This document shows, in pieces, positions 22,814-31,051 of a stretch of 40,059 nucleotides of DNA. The stretch lies in the IMG/VR virus record IMGVR_UViG_3300043331_002823, positions 1-40,059 of that record. One strand, written 5' to 3'. The stretch comes from a virus. Positions within the stretch are counted from its first letter, which is position 1, and every line of letters begins with the position of its first letter. Below the pieces are notes generated by a model that saw nothing but the letters and a program-made list of their open reading frames with translations, made no database searches and was not told the DNA's origin. The position numbers and the translations under genes were made by a program.

Positions 22814-25800
22814 GCGACCTCAAGAAAATCTTCGTCGGCCAAAAGTTCAAGAAGTTCCCGGCACACACCTGGAACAAGCTTCTCGCCGGCGAGCTGCGCG
22901 ACCGCGGCCGTCGAAGTCCGCCTGACATCAAGACCGGCTCGCCGCATTCACCTGTCGTCGTGCGGCTGCACTGGGATGGCGGTAGCGGCATCGGCGCTGG
23001 CCGCGTGGTTAAGCTGTCGACGCCATTTGCGGTGCCTGGCACGGACGAAATCGGAGTCTCTGCGGGACTCGGGTTCGGGTGTTCTGCGTTCGCCGCAAAC
23101 GAGCCGCTAAAGCGCTATGCGATCACGCTTGGTCCGATCGATGGCGGCGGGGAAGGCGTCGGCTACGGCGTCATCCCCGAGGCGTGGTGGGCGCTGGTTA
23201 ACGTGCTCGACACGGACCACGAGTACGCCCAAGTGCCCGCCGTTGGCGGCGACCTGTTGGAGAGTGTGGCGCACGGGGAGCTGCCAATCGTATGGAAACC
23301 GAATCAAACTGGCGAGCGGTGGTGCATCGTGCAGCTACTCACTGGGAGTTATCAGCTCATTCGCGGCACTGCGGTAACGGCCGTTACGCCAGTCAATGCG
23401 GCATTTCAGATTCAGGCCGTCACCGAGTTCGAGGAACATGCAGTTGCCCCCACTGCGCCGGTCTGGGTCGCCGCGCCACCGGGAGGCACGACGCTCAGCG
23501 AAGGCGACTACGTGTGGGCGGCATACCATCGTGCGTTTACAACGCATGACCCTGGCGGAGGCCCCGTCGATGTCGATTGGGTCATGATCCCAACGGCAGA
23601 AAGCCAATCAACTCCACCGCTGCGCCGTTTCGCGATCACCAGCGGCAAGTTCAGCACGACGCCCAGCGTAACTGCCAACTGGCTCGACTTCGCAGACAAT
23701 CCCGTCGGCGACCCGGTTGTTATTGACGACCCGCATCTTCTCTTTGCCGGGCAAGACGCGAACTACATCAGCGGCGAGGCCGGCTTTCGCGGAGTGGCGC
23801 TGCAACGATCAGATCTGGCCGAGGAAGATCCTGAGCCCGCACGCTGGGAAATGGTCGCGATGGAGGGATTTGCGCGGTGGATCACAGCCACATATGAGTC
23901 GGCCATCAGTGGCGATTCCGACGAGCGGAAAACCCAAGACTGGTTCCGTTTCACGGGCGTTTACGCGACGCGCGACCAGTGGAACCGCAAGCCGCCGCAA
24001 TTGGTGGGAAGCCCGATTCGTTGGTATGACGATATCGAAGACCCGCTCGTCGAGCCGATCGTCGGCGACACCGTGTTAATGATGCTTGTCGATGCCGATG
24101 GCTTTCCGAATCCAGTACCGTCGGAATGGGAAGATCAGCCGTGGTCGCCCCTCTATGTGCCAGTTGCCGTGTTCGATCGCACTGCGGTTGTGCAGGTTCG
24201 CAGTGACAATGCGAACGATCCGGCAGGCATGCCTGTCCAGAAAGCACCAGATGTCTTTCCCGGCAAGCGGGCCAATACGGTCGGCATCGTGCCAGTTGAT
24301 AATAACGCCACAAGCGCTTGTTGGATTACTGATTTGTCGGGAGCGGCCAGGCTACCCAATAAGGCGTTCTATCTGGCCCGGCTGAATGGCGTTTTCAATC
24401 CGGACGTGGGCGGTGGTGGTGAGGAACGGCCTGTCTATGTGATTGAAAAGCCCGGCGTGCGGTTCGTGCAGGGACAGACAACCGCTGTCGTCAGCGCAGC
24501 CGCGGCCACGTTTAGCCTCACCAACCTAACAAGCGGCTACGGCACTGCTCCGCCGGCGCCACTGCAAGTCACGCAGGCATTTCCCGTCGGCTACGAATCG
24601 GGGCAATACGTGCTCGCGATCGAGGCCGCCAGCGGTCAATGGGTCAATACGCCTGACAGCGGCAAGTCGCGGGTGGACGCGCTCGATGTGGTGCCGGAGT
24701 TTCTTCATAACAAGTTTTTCTATCACGGCGTCCTGCCATTCGATGAGCAGCTCTATCAGCCGGTTTATGCGGGGGTCGGCTATGTAAATGTCGGCGGCAA
24801 CAACGTCGCGCACGTGAGCCTGTTTACCGCGAAGGCGGAACAAGGTGAGCCCGGCCCGCCTGGCACCTACAACGAAGGCTACGCCATCGACATCGAATCG
24901 GGCACTCCGCCTACGATTCATTTCGATCCGACGGAGATCACGGGCCACGCACCCGGTGCCGCACTGCAAATCTTCGTCCACTTCGGCGGCTCGGCCCGCA
25001 CGGACCCTCTTTGGCAGACGATTAACGGCTACGACGAAAACAAAGAGCAACTGTTCTGGCACGAGCTCGGCACATTCGAGGCCAAGACGCTGGACAACTA
25101 CGACGCCGGCAAAACGCAATGGTTCGTTAGCGTCATGGGCAGTTGGAAGTGCTTCGAGATCGAGAATTATCAGGCGGCCGAATACCAGGTCTTTTGGCAC
25201 AAGAACGCGGGCGACGACAAATGGCGCTGCGAGACGACCGAGTTTTACGCCGCGGCGACCGACCAGCTTCTCGCCAAGCACACGAACGATGCCTGGGAAT
25301 GGTGGAACATCGGTAGCGGCATCGAAGTCGAGACCGGCGGCGGCGTTCGCTCGCTTCGGGTCAATCGAGCGCAGTACATCATTTTCGACGGCACCAACGC
25401 CATCAATGTGGACCGCACGCTGCTCGCGGCCGACCTGGCCGATGGCGTGACGATAACGGCGGCCGGCGGCGTGTTGAGTGCAACCGGCACGCAGTTCACC
25501 GCCGGCTGCGGAGTCACGATTGTTGATAATGAGATTTCCGTCAACATCGACGACCTGATGGGACCGGGTCTGACACAAGGCGAGGGCTGCCAGCTGGCGG
25601 TTGCGATTGACGATTGCACACTGATGCTCAACGCGGAGGACGAATTGGCCGTCGATCTCACGACCATCGCCGGCGACGGTCTCGGCGCAGACTTCGGCAG
25701 CCCACCGGGAAGCGCCTGCACGCTCTTCGTAAAGACCGGCTGCGGCCTGATGATCGACACGGACAATGTCGCCGTGAAATTGAAAACGGGCGGCTATCTG

Positions 25801-26277
25801 GCCTGCGATCCGGCCGAGGGGCTATCTGTTGATCAGGTCGCATTGGCAGCCGCCCTTGCGGACGGTGAAACAATTACGGCTGATAGCGGCGTGCTCAGCG
25901 CCGTCGGCGGTGGAGGCGGCCCGACTTACACGGCCGGCTGCGGCATCAACATCGCGTCGAACGTCATCAGCGCCGTCGTAGACAACTGCACGCTTGTCTG
26001 CGCCGGCGGCGTATTGTCTGTCGATTTGACGACGGTTGCAGGTTACGGGCTGGAAGCGGACTACTACCAAGGCGCGTGCAGCCTCAACTTGGACGACAAC
26101 GGCCTGTCGCTTTCGCAGAATCAGCAATTCGGGCATGACGACGCCGGAAATCCCATCTGGAGGTCCGTTGCGGATTGGCTCAAGACGTTGCCCGGTTGGT
26201 CAACGAACGGAACGCTGGTGTTGATCGCTGACGACGGCGAAATCCGATGGGAGCAGCCAAACACTGCCTGCACGTGA
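22810..26277 (+). CDS. Large tail fibre / tip structural protein, 1155 aa
   Basis: The N-terminal ~60 residues (KKIFVGQKFKKFPAHTWNKL) look like a conserved attachment segment. The middle is a series of beta domains. At ~680 a short collagen-like GEPGPPG precedes a glycan-binding-like region with repeated W-H/F-aromatic strands (LFWHELGTFEAKTL, QWFVSVMGSWKCF, VFWHKNAGDDKW). The C-terminal ~300 residues contain tandem repeats: LAADLADGVTITAAGGVLS (~872) recurs as LAAALADGETITADSGVLS (~1012), with TAGCG-x-x-I and VDLTT-x-AG blocks also duplicated. These features fit a trimeric receptor-binding fibre. It carries many Cys-Gly pairs, unusual for a fibre. Confidence 0.75.
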   Translation: MSDLKKIFVGQKFKKFPAHTWNKLLAGELRDRGRRSPPDIKTGSPHSPVVVRLHWDGGSGIGAGRVVKLSTPFAVPGTDEIGVSAGLGFGCSAFAANEPLKRYAITLGPIDGGGEGVGYGVIPEAWWALVNVLDTDHEYAQVPAVGGDLLESVAHGELPIVWKPNQTGERWCIVQLLTGSYQLIRGTAVTAVTPVNAAFQIQAVTEFEEHAVAPTAPVWVAAPPGGTTLSEGDYVWAAYHRAFTTHDPGGGPVDVDWVMIPTAESQSTPPLRRFAITSGKFSTTPSVTANWLDFADNPVGDPVVIDDPHLLFAGQDANYISGEAGFRGVALQRSDLAEEDPEPARWEMVAMEGFARWITATYESAISGDSDERKTQDWFRFTGVYATRDQWNRKPPQLVGSPIRWYDDIEDPLVEPIVGDTVLMMLVDADGFPNPVPSEWEDQPWSPLYVPVAVFDRTAVVQVRSDNANDPAGMPVQKAPDVFPGKRANTVGIVPVDNNATSACWITDLSGAARLPNKAFYLARLNGVFNPDVGGGGEERPVYVIEKPGVRFVQGQTTAVVSAAAATFSLTNLTSGYGTAPPAPLQVTQAFPVGYESGQYVLAIEAASGQWVNTPDSGKSRVDALDVVPEFLHNKFFYHGVLPFDEQLYQPVYAGVGYVNVGGNNVAHVSLFTAKAEQGEPGPPGTYNEGYAIDIESGTPPTIHFDPTEITGHAPGAALQIFVHFGGSARTDPLWQTINGYDENKEQLFWHELGTFEAKTLDNYDAGKTQWFVSVMGSWKCFEIENYQAAEYQVFWHKNAGDDKWRCETTEFYAAATDQLLAKHTNDAWEWWNIGSGIEVETGGGVRSLRVNRAQYIIFDGTNAINVDRTLLAADLADGVTITAAGGVLSATGTQFTAGCGVTIVDNEISVNIDDLMGPGLTQGEGCQLAVAIDDCTLMLNAEDELAVDLTTIAGDGLGADFGSPPGSACTLFVKTGCGLMIDTDNVAVKLKTGGYLACDPAEGLSVDQVALAAALADGETITADSGVLSAVGGGGGPTYTAGCGINIASNVISAVVDNCTLVCAGGVLSVDLTTVAGYGLEADYYQGACSLNLDDNGLSLSQNQQFGHDDAGNPIWRSVADWLKTLPGWSTNGTLVLIADDGEIRWEQPNTACT

Positions 26278-26280
26278 TCA

Positions 26281-26946
26281 ATGAGCACACAGATATATTG
26301 GGCATGCGACGGCAGCCGGCCATTGAAACACCCAAACGGTGGAATTTGGGGCCGCGACGAATCGCTCGGCAACATCGTGTTGGCCGAAGTCGGCGACATC
26401 ATTGCTTACGAAGACGAGATCAAGTGTTATCGGCCTTTTTGGTGCTGGCGAGTGCGTGGCTGGGGGCCGAACACGAGCAACGACAGCACGTATTGCAGCC
26501 GAAACTCCGAAGGGATTTTGGGAGATGAGGCGAAAGACTACACCGGGTTAATGTGCTTCGAGACGATCGGGCCTTGGGAGCTTGATCCGCCGCTGAGTTA
26601 TGCGGAGTGGAGCACTGACGGGATCACTACGGCCAGCGCAGTCCGCATTCAATACCAAGACGAATGGGCCGGCGACGATTATAAAATTCGCGCCTACTTC
26701 AACATCGATCCCGGCATCTTTGGTTTTACGACTGGAGCCGTCCACTGCGACTACGAGGGAAACAGTTCCATGACGTGGAATTTTCCAACCACGATTGCAG
26801 CGGTCTTCGGCGGACCATTCTGCAATCTCGTGGTTGAGCCGCTGGACGTAACCGACCCCGATCCGCAAGACCCAAATAATCCTGCGGAATGGTCACCGTG
26901 GTGCCGTCCACAGAATGGCGCGGGAATGAACGTTGATCTTTGGTGA
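26281..26946 (+). CDS. Cys/Trp-rich hypothetical phage protein, 221 aa
   Basis: It starts 3 bases after the fibre stop. Ten cysteines and many tryptophans are scattered (e.g. KCYRPFWCWRVRGWGPNTS, NPAEWSPWCRPQ). No signal peptide or membrane segment. It is beta-rich by composition and probably a small virion or fibre-associated protein. I recognise no family. The preceding fibre ends in a similar Trp-containing motif, so it may cap or decorate the fibre. Confidence 0.6.
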   Translation: MSTQIYWACDGSRPLKHPNGGIWGRDESLGNIVLAEVGDIIAYEDEIKCYRPFWCWRVRGWGPNTSNDSTYCSRNSEGILGDEAKDYTGLMCFETIGPWELDPPLSYAEWSTDGITTASAVRIQYQDEWAGDDYKIRAYFNIDPGIFGFTTGAVHCDYEGNSSMTWNFPTTIAAVFGGPFCNLVVEPLDVTDPDPQDPNNPAEWSPWCRPQNGAGMNVDLW

Positions 26947-26947
26947 A

Positions 26948-27436
26948 ATGGAACCGCAAGACAAAGAAGCGCACAGACGTAGACGGCTAGAGCAAACTGC
27001 CCAGCGGCTCGGTCAGGCAATACCGACTCCGACTCACGAGCAATGGACTCCCGACTACACCGAATCGCGTTTGCTCGGAATCGGTGTGCCGCTGGATCGG
27101 TTGGAAAAGGCTAAGCAACTCTTCGGCGACTGCCCTAAGAGCGACTGCAACGCCAGCCGCGGCTGGAAAGCGCGCGTGCGCGAATGGAGCCGCGGCCTCA
27201 ATTCCACCTCAGTTCCACACTCCCGGCTCCTGCTGTGTTGGGCTTTCACGTTGATGGGAACGGTTGCGGGCGACGGAAGCTCCCGATGGCTAGTTGCCAA
27301 ACAATTCTTGTTGATGGAGCTCCGTCGAGGGATCAAATATCTCTGCCTCTGCTGGGGCATCGGTCACACCAACAAGCCGAAACCCTTCGCCCGCCATATT
27401 GATCCTGTAGCCGGCACCACGTGGCTTGTCTCCTAA
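26948..27436 (+). CDS. Hypothetical protein at the prophage end, possibly truncated
   Basis: Up to 162 aa from ATG 26948; a TTG 15 bases earlier is possible. Residues 1-~95 look genuine: charged, with DCPKSDCNASRGWKARVREW (a C-x4-C pair and a basic helix). The last ~50 residues (after ~115) are antisense to the toxin gene at 27290-27790 and look like an accidental read-through. The gene is therefore probably broken by the junction with the toxin-antitoxin locus. Function unknown. Confidence 0.45.
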   Translation: MEPQDKEAHRRRRLEQTAQRLGQAIPTPTHEQWTPDYTESRLLGIGVPLDRLEKAKQLFGDCPKSDCNASRGWKARVREWSRGLNSTSVPHSRLLLCWAFTLMGTVAGDGSSRWLVAKQFLLMELRRGIKYLCLCWGIGHTNKPKPFARHIDPVAGTTWLVS

Positions 27437-27790
27437 CTGATGTAACTTCTCCCAAAGGGTCGAAATAGCCAATGCTTTGTGAAACATATTCCGTCTATGG
27501 AGCGCCCTAGAAAGCATTACGTGCGTTACGCCGAACGCGCGGCAGATTAGCGGGAGCTTCTCACTCTTCTTACTGTTCCTACCCTGATCGGCGGTGATCA
27601 CGATCCAGCCCGTTTCCCTGGCAAGGGCTGGAATCCACTCGATATCCTTAACTCCGCTGCTCCCGAATTTCGTCAGCAGGTGGGCAACTTCTACCGTCGA
27701 TCCGTAGAGCGCCAGTGACCTCACAAGATCGCCTTCAACGACAGGCCGGCTGAGACATTCGTCGAAAAAGAAACGGACTTCCGGTATCAC
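27290..27790 (-). CDS. PIN-like toxin (VapC45-like), 166 aa
   Basis: The N-terminal strand FFFDECLSRPV with D10, then KDIEWIPALARE (D49/E51) and the strand WIVITADQGRN (D68) give the acidic constellation of PIN-like RNases (the DUF5615 / VapC45 type, which starts with a F-F-x-D-E-C/N motif). The predicted activity is endoribonuclease cleavage of RNA. The start overlaps the antitoxin stop by 4 bases, as usual for TA operons. The 3' end is antisense to the last phage gene for 147 bases. Confidence 0.75.
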   Translation of the reverse strand: MIPEVRFFFDECLSRPVVEGDLVRSLALYGSTVEVAHLLTKFGSSGVKDIEWIPALARETGWIVITADQGRNSKKSEKLPLICRAFGVTHVMLSRALHRRNMFHKALAISTLWEKLHQLGDKPRGAGYRINMAGEGFRLVGVTDAPAEAEIFDPSTELHQQELFGN

Positions 27791-28515
27791 GCCGCAGATG
27801 GGGGCCGAAGGTAATCGAAGTATTCAACGGCCAGTTCAACCAGATTCGGCGGCACCCCGTAAACCTCGGCGGCGCGAGTGACCGAGCCTTCAGATTGATA
27901 AGCGTCGAAAAGAGTCCGTGCCGTATATCCAACATCCTCAGCATACGGTTCGCCAAACCGTACTTCTGGGTCCATCATGATTGTGCCGTCATCAGTTTTG
28001 TAAGCTATGTACCGAGTTGCCAAACCCGACTCGTCATAGATCAGTCGTTTGGAGTATGTTTTAACTACCTCTCCGATTAGCTGATTCCCATGCTTTTTGC
28101 CCGTTAGCTGAAAGTATTGGCGTACGGCGTCTTCGGTCTTTTCGAGACAGATGTAGACCTCTTGCCTTGATGGGTCGTCGGGCGGCCCGAACAATCCAAT
28201 TCGGGTGTTGTCCAGCGCAAGAGGGTACGGAACCTTAAATTCGTCGCGCGCGCGAAAATACGCTTCCCTGAGCTTGGGTAAGCTCACTCGCCGCTCTTGG
28301 CGGATGCGTCTGATTGCCAAGGCCTGTACGAAATCGAGAAAGGTGACGACTTTGTCACCGTTTTGCTCATCGAGTTCGGGCAGGATTACCTGCTCGCCGC
28401 TCCTATCGCCATAGACCCACCGACTGAGCGTTCGGGTCGGAACACGAGCATAAAGCGCCGCTTCACTGACGCTGTAGAGGCCAACTCCCAATAATGATTT
28501 CGCTGCGACCGCCAT
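27787..28515 (-). CDS. DUF433-type antitoxin with HTH N-terminus (VapB45-like), 242 aa
   Basis: Residues ~14-40 (YSVSEAALYARVPTRTLSRW) form a MerR-like helix-turn-helix. The C-terminal ~65 residues carry the DUF433 signature: MMDPEVRFGEPYAED, then GYTARTLFDAYQSEGSVTRA and AAEVYGVPPNLVELAVEYF. DUF433 proteins pair with PIN-like toxins (e.g. M. tuberculosis VapBC45). It likely neutralises the downstream toxin and represses the operon. TAAAAT lies 6 bases before the ATG and no proper Shine-Dalgarno exists, so the mRNA may be leaderless. Confidence 0.8.
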   Translation of the reverse strand: MAVAAKSLLGVGLYSVSEAALYARVPTRTLSRWVYGDRSGEQVILPELDEQNGDKVVTFLDFVQALAIRRIRQERRVSLPKLREAYFRARDEFKVPYPLALDNTRIGLFGPPDDPSRQEVYICLEKTEDAVRQYFQLTGKKHGNQLIGEVVKTYSKRLIYDESGLATRYIAYKTDDGTIMMDPEVRFGEPYAEDVGYTARTLFDAYQSEGSVTRAAEVYGVPPNLVELAVEYFDYLRPPSAA

Positions 28516-28521
28516 ACCTGC

Positions 28522-28527
28522 ATTTTA
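28522..28527 (-). promoter_or_regulatory. Candidate -10 element of the toxin-antitoxin operon
   Basis: Reading leftward, TAAAAT is separated by 6 bases from the antitoxin ATG, so transcription would begin at or near the start codon (leaderless). No good -35 is seen 16-18 bases upstream. Low confidence. Confidence 0.3.
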
Positions 28528-28630
28528 ACAAAATTGCGAGGCCCACACAGGCTTGCGCGATGCACTGGCTCGGTCAAAGGGGCAGAAAACCCGCACAAAA
28601 TGCACCGCTTGGCCCTCCTAGGCTGCTATC

Positions 28631-28655
28631 AGTCTACTGTAGGGTTTGATAGACT
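28631..28655. promoter_or_regulatory. Inverted repeat before the MerR-type regulator gene
   Basis: AGTCTA (28631-28636) and TAGACT (28650-28655), with an internal CTAC-T-GTAG palindrome (28634-28642), lie 28-53 bases upstream of the regulator start at 28684, in the divergent gap between TA locus and restriction operon. Candidate operator for autoregulation of the operon. No confident -35/-10 pair can be marked. Confidence 0.35.
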
Positions 28656-28683
28656 TATGCCAATCCTCTGGAGCAACCTTCAA

Positions 28684-28896
28684 ATGGCAAAGTTAAGCGA
28701 ATATGTCAAGGTCGCTGAGGCCGCGCAGGTCCTCGGCATCTCCCAGGGAACCTTACGAGCGTGGTCTGAAGCCGGGAAAATTCCGATGCACCGCAACCCG
28801 GCCAATGGCTACCGACTGTTCAAGCGAATCGATTTAGAAAGGTTTCTGCGCAAGACGGCCAAACCGGTGACGGTGCGGGCTCGGAAGGCACGGTAG
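28684..28896 (+). CDS. MerR/excisionase-type HTH regulator of the restriction operon, 70 aa
   Basis: ATG 28684 with GGAG 10 bases upstream. MAKLSEYVKVAEAAQVLGIS, then QGTLRAWSEAGKIPMHRNPA and a GYRLFKRIDLERFL wing give a complete helix-turn-helix of the excisionase/MerR group, without a ligand-binding domain. It lies 43 bases upstream of hsdM in the same direction. I infer that it controls the timing of modification versus restriction, like controller proteins of other systems, although C-proteins are usually Xre-type. An excisionase role is the alternative. Confidence 0.8.
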   Translation: MAKLSEYVKVAEAAQVLGISQGTLRAWSEAGKIPMHRNPANGYRLFKRIDLERFLRKTAKPVTVRARKAR

Positions 28897-28939
28897 ATAA
28901 ACCGTCGCTATTGTGCGACATGGCACAAAGGAAGTTGCC

Positions 28940-31051
28940 TTGGATAACATCGAACAACTTGAATCCGACCTCTGGGCAGCAGCCGACAATCTCCGTGCCA
29001 ATTCCAAGCTGACTTCGTCGGAATACTGCATGCCGGTGCTGGGCGTGATCTTCTTGCGCCATGCTACCAACCGGTACGACGCAGCAGCGGCGCAGATCGC
29101 AGCAGATCAGTCGGCCGGCAAAATGCCCAAGCGGCCGCTCGTGAAAGGTGATTTTCTCAAACGTCGCGCGCTCATGTTGCCGAGGGAATCCCGCTACGAC
29201 GAGCTGCTCAAGCTGCCAAAGGGCGCCAAACTCGGCTCTGGCCTGGTCAAGGCGATGGAGGCTGTCGAATACGACTTCGAGCCGCTTAAAGGTCAGCTTC
29301 CCAAAGACTATGACAAGTTCGAGAACGACCTGCTTGAAGACTTGCTTCGTGTGTTCGACAGCGAAACGCTCCGCATGGCCAGCGGCGACGTGTTCGGGCG
29401 TATCTACGAATACTTCCTCATGAAGTTCGCGATGCAGGGCGCGCAGGACAACGGCGAATTTTTCACGCCGCCCTCGCTGGTGCAAACCATCGTCAATGTG
29501 ATTGAACCGGATCACGGCACGGTCTTCGATCCGGCGTGTGGCTCGGGCGGCATGTTCGTGCAATCAAGCCACTTTATCGAACGCCTGGGCAAGGACACGG
29601 CCCACCGCGTCACGTTCTTCGGCCAGGAGAAAACGGCGACGACGATCCGGCTGGCGAAGATGAATCTGGCAGTGCATGGGCTCGAAGGTGACATTCGCGA
29701 GGCCAACACCTTCTACGAGGACGCCCACAATCTCTTTGGTAAGTGCGACTTCGTGATGGCTAATCCACCGTTCAACGTCGATATGGTGGACGCCGAGAAG
29801 GTGAAGGACGACCGCCGCTTGCCGTTTGGCCTGCCTGGCGTCAATAAGGCGAAGAAGGTTTCCAACGGCAACTACCTGTGGATCTCTTACTTCTACAGCT
29901 ACCTGGGCGCTAAAGGCCGGGCCGGATTCGTGATGTCGTCGCAGGCGTCGAGTGCCGGTCATGGCGAGGCCGAGGTCCGCCGCAAGATCATCGAGACGGG
30001 TGACGTCGATGTGATGATCTCGATCCGCGCGAACTTCTTTTACACCCGGACCGTGCCGTGCGAGCTGTGGCATTTCGATCGCGGCAAGCCTAATGAACGG
30101 CGTGACCTAGTGCTGATGCTCGACGCCCGAAATATCTACCGCAAAGTCACCCGCAAGATTTACGACTTCGCGCCCGAGCAGTTGGCCAATCTGACGGCCA
30201 TCGTGTGGCTCTATCGCGGCGAGTCAGAGCGATTCTTGAAGCTCGTACAAAACTACCTCGATCGCACGCGCAGCGAAGCGGCGCTCATCGCCGCGCCTGC
30301 GACCGACCTGCGCACGGCGTACCAAGCGCTCGTCGATGCCACTGCGCCCGTACTCAAGTCCATCCTCTCCTCTCCTATTGGGAGCGGGGCCGGGGGTGAG
30401 GGCACCAACGGCCAACCCGTGGCGCTGCGCGAGCTCATGAAGGAGCGCAACACTGTAGCCAAAGCGTGCTTCGCGTCGCTCGATGAATGGACCGGCCGGG
30501 TCGCCAAGGACCGGAATAAACCGTGTGAGCCGAAGATCGCCGCGCTACAGAAGCGGCTCGCCGCGCTCGATTCGCTCGCGCAGGCATGTAAAGACTTGGT
30601 GAAGGACGTTGACCTTATGTGCAAGCTCGCCGGTCGTGTGATGGATGTGGCCGAGAAGGATTGCGCGGCCCGGGAACACGACGATTGGGACAGCCGCGCC
30701 ATTGGTCGGCTCGCGAAAGACCTCGACACGCGGCGCAAAGCGCTGGTCGAACAGCTTAAGCAGACGGCCTACTTCGAGCGGCAGGCGCATTGGCTGTTGT
30801 CGCGATTTCCCAATGCCAAGTTCGTTGCGGTCGCCGGCCTATGCCGCGCCGTCACACTCAAGGAGATCGAAGCGGCCGACTGGAGCCTCACCCCCGGCCG
30901 CTATGTCGGCGTTGCGCCGGCCGATGTCGATGAGGACTTCGACTTCGAGCAGGCGCTCAAGGACATCCATACCGAACTGGCCGATCTGAATGAGGAAGCC
31001 GTCGTGCTTGCGGCGAAGATTCAAGAGAACTTTGAGGGGCTGGGGGTATGA
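28940..31051 (+). CDS. hsdM: Type I restriction-modification methyltransferase subunit HsdM
   Basis: 703 aa from TTG 28940, with AAGGAAG just upstream; a GTG at 28913 is less likely because homologues begin near DNIEQLESDLW. An N-terminal HsdM_N helical domain (1-~155) precedes the N6-adenine methyltransferase core: AdoMet motif FDPACGSGG (196-204) and catalytic NPPF (275-278). It methylates host DNA within the M2S1 complex and joins HsdR for cleavage. At ~703 aa it is ~150-200 longer than typical HsdM: residues ~430-640 are Ala/Lys/Glu-rich helices, probably coiled coil. An in-frame palindromic repeat lies in this extension (30364-30403). Overlaps hsdS by 4 bases. Confidence 0.93.
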   Translation: MDNIEQLESDLWAAADNLRANSKLTSSEYCMPVLGVIFLRHATNRYDAAAAQIAADQSAGKMPKRPLVKGDFLKRRALMLPRESRYDELLKLPKGAKLGSGLVKAMEAVEYDFEPLKGQLPKDYDKFENDLLEDLLRVFDSETLRMASGDVFGRIYEYFLMKFAMQGAQDNGEFFTPPSLVQTIVNVIEPDHGTVFDPACGSGGMFVQSSHFIERLGKDTAHRVTFFGQEKTATTIRLAKMNLAVHGLEGDIREANTFYEDAHNLFGKCDFVMANPPFNVDMVDAEKVKDDRRLPFGLPGVNKAKKVSNGNYLWISYFYSYLGAKGRAGFVMSSQASSAGHGEAEVRRKIIETGDVDVMISIRANFFYTRTVPCELWHFDRGKPNERRDLVLMLDARNIYRKVTRKIYDFAPEQLANLTAIVWLYRGESERFLKLVQNYLDRTRSEAALIAAPATDLRTAYQALVDATAPVLKSILSSPIGSGAGGEGTNGQPVALRELMKERNTVAKACFASLDEWTGRVAKDRNKPCEPKIAALQKRLAALDSLAQACKDLVKDVDLMCKLAGRVMDVAEKDCAAREHDDWDSRAIGRLAKDLDTRRKALVEQLKQTAYFERQAHWLLSRFPNAKFVAVAGLCRAVTLKEIEAADWSLTPGRYVGVAPADVDEDFDFEQALKDIHTELADLNEEAVVLAAKIQENFEGLGV
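30364..30403. repeat. GC-rich palindromic repeat inserted in-frame in hsdM
   Basis: CCTCTCCTCTCCTATTGGGA followed by GCGGGGCCGGGGGTGAGGGC has the form of dispersed intergenic repeats known as CCCTCTCC...GGGAGAGGGCCGGGGTGAGGG in many high-GC bacteria. In the protein it encodes a Ser-Ser-Pro-Ile-Gly-Ser-Gly-Ala-Gly-Gly stretch, out of character with the flanking charged helices. Confidence 0.5.

Noticed and set aside
24526-25578. 350-codon leftward frame inside the fibre gene
   Set aside because: It lies fully antisense to a convincing phage fibre gene, with no ribosome-binding site and a composition typical of antisense high-GC frames.
28534-28683. N-terminal extension of the MerR-type regulator to 120 aa
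   Set aside because: The extension crosses the presumed promoter/operator region and has no ribosome-binding site, whereas ATG 28684 has GGAG at 10 bases and begins directly with the HTH domain.
28820-29563. 247-codon leftward frame opposite the start of hsdM
   Set aside because: Antisense to the conserved HsdM N-terminal domain; no independent support.
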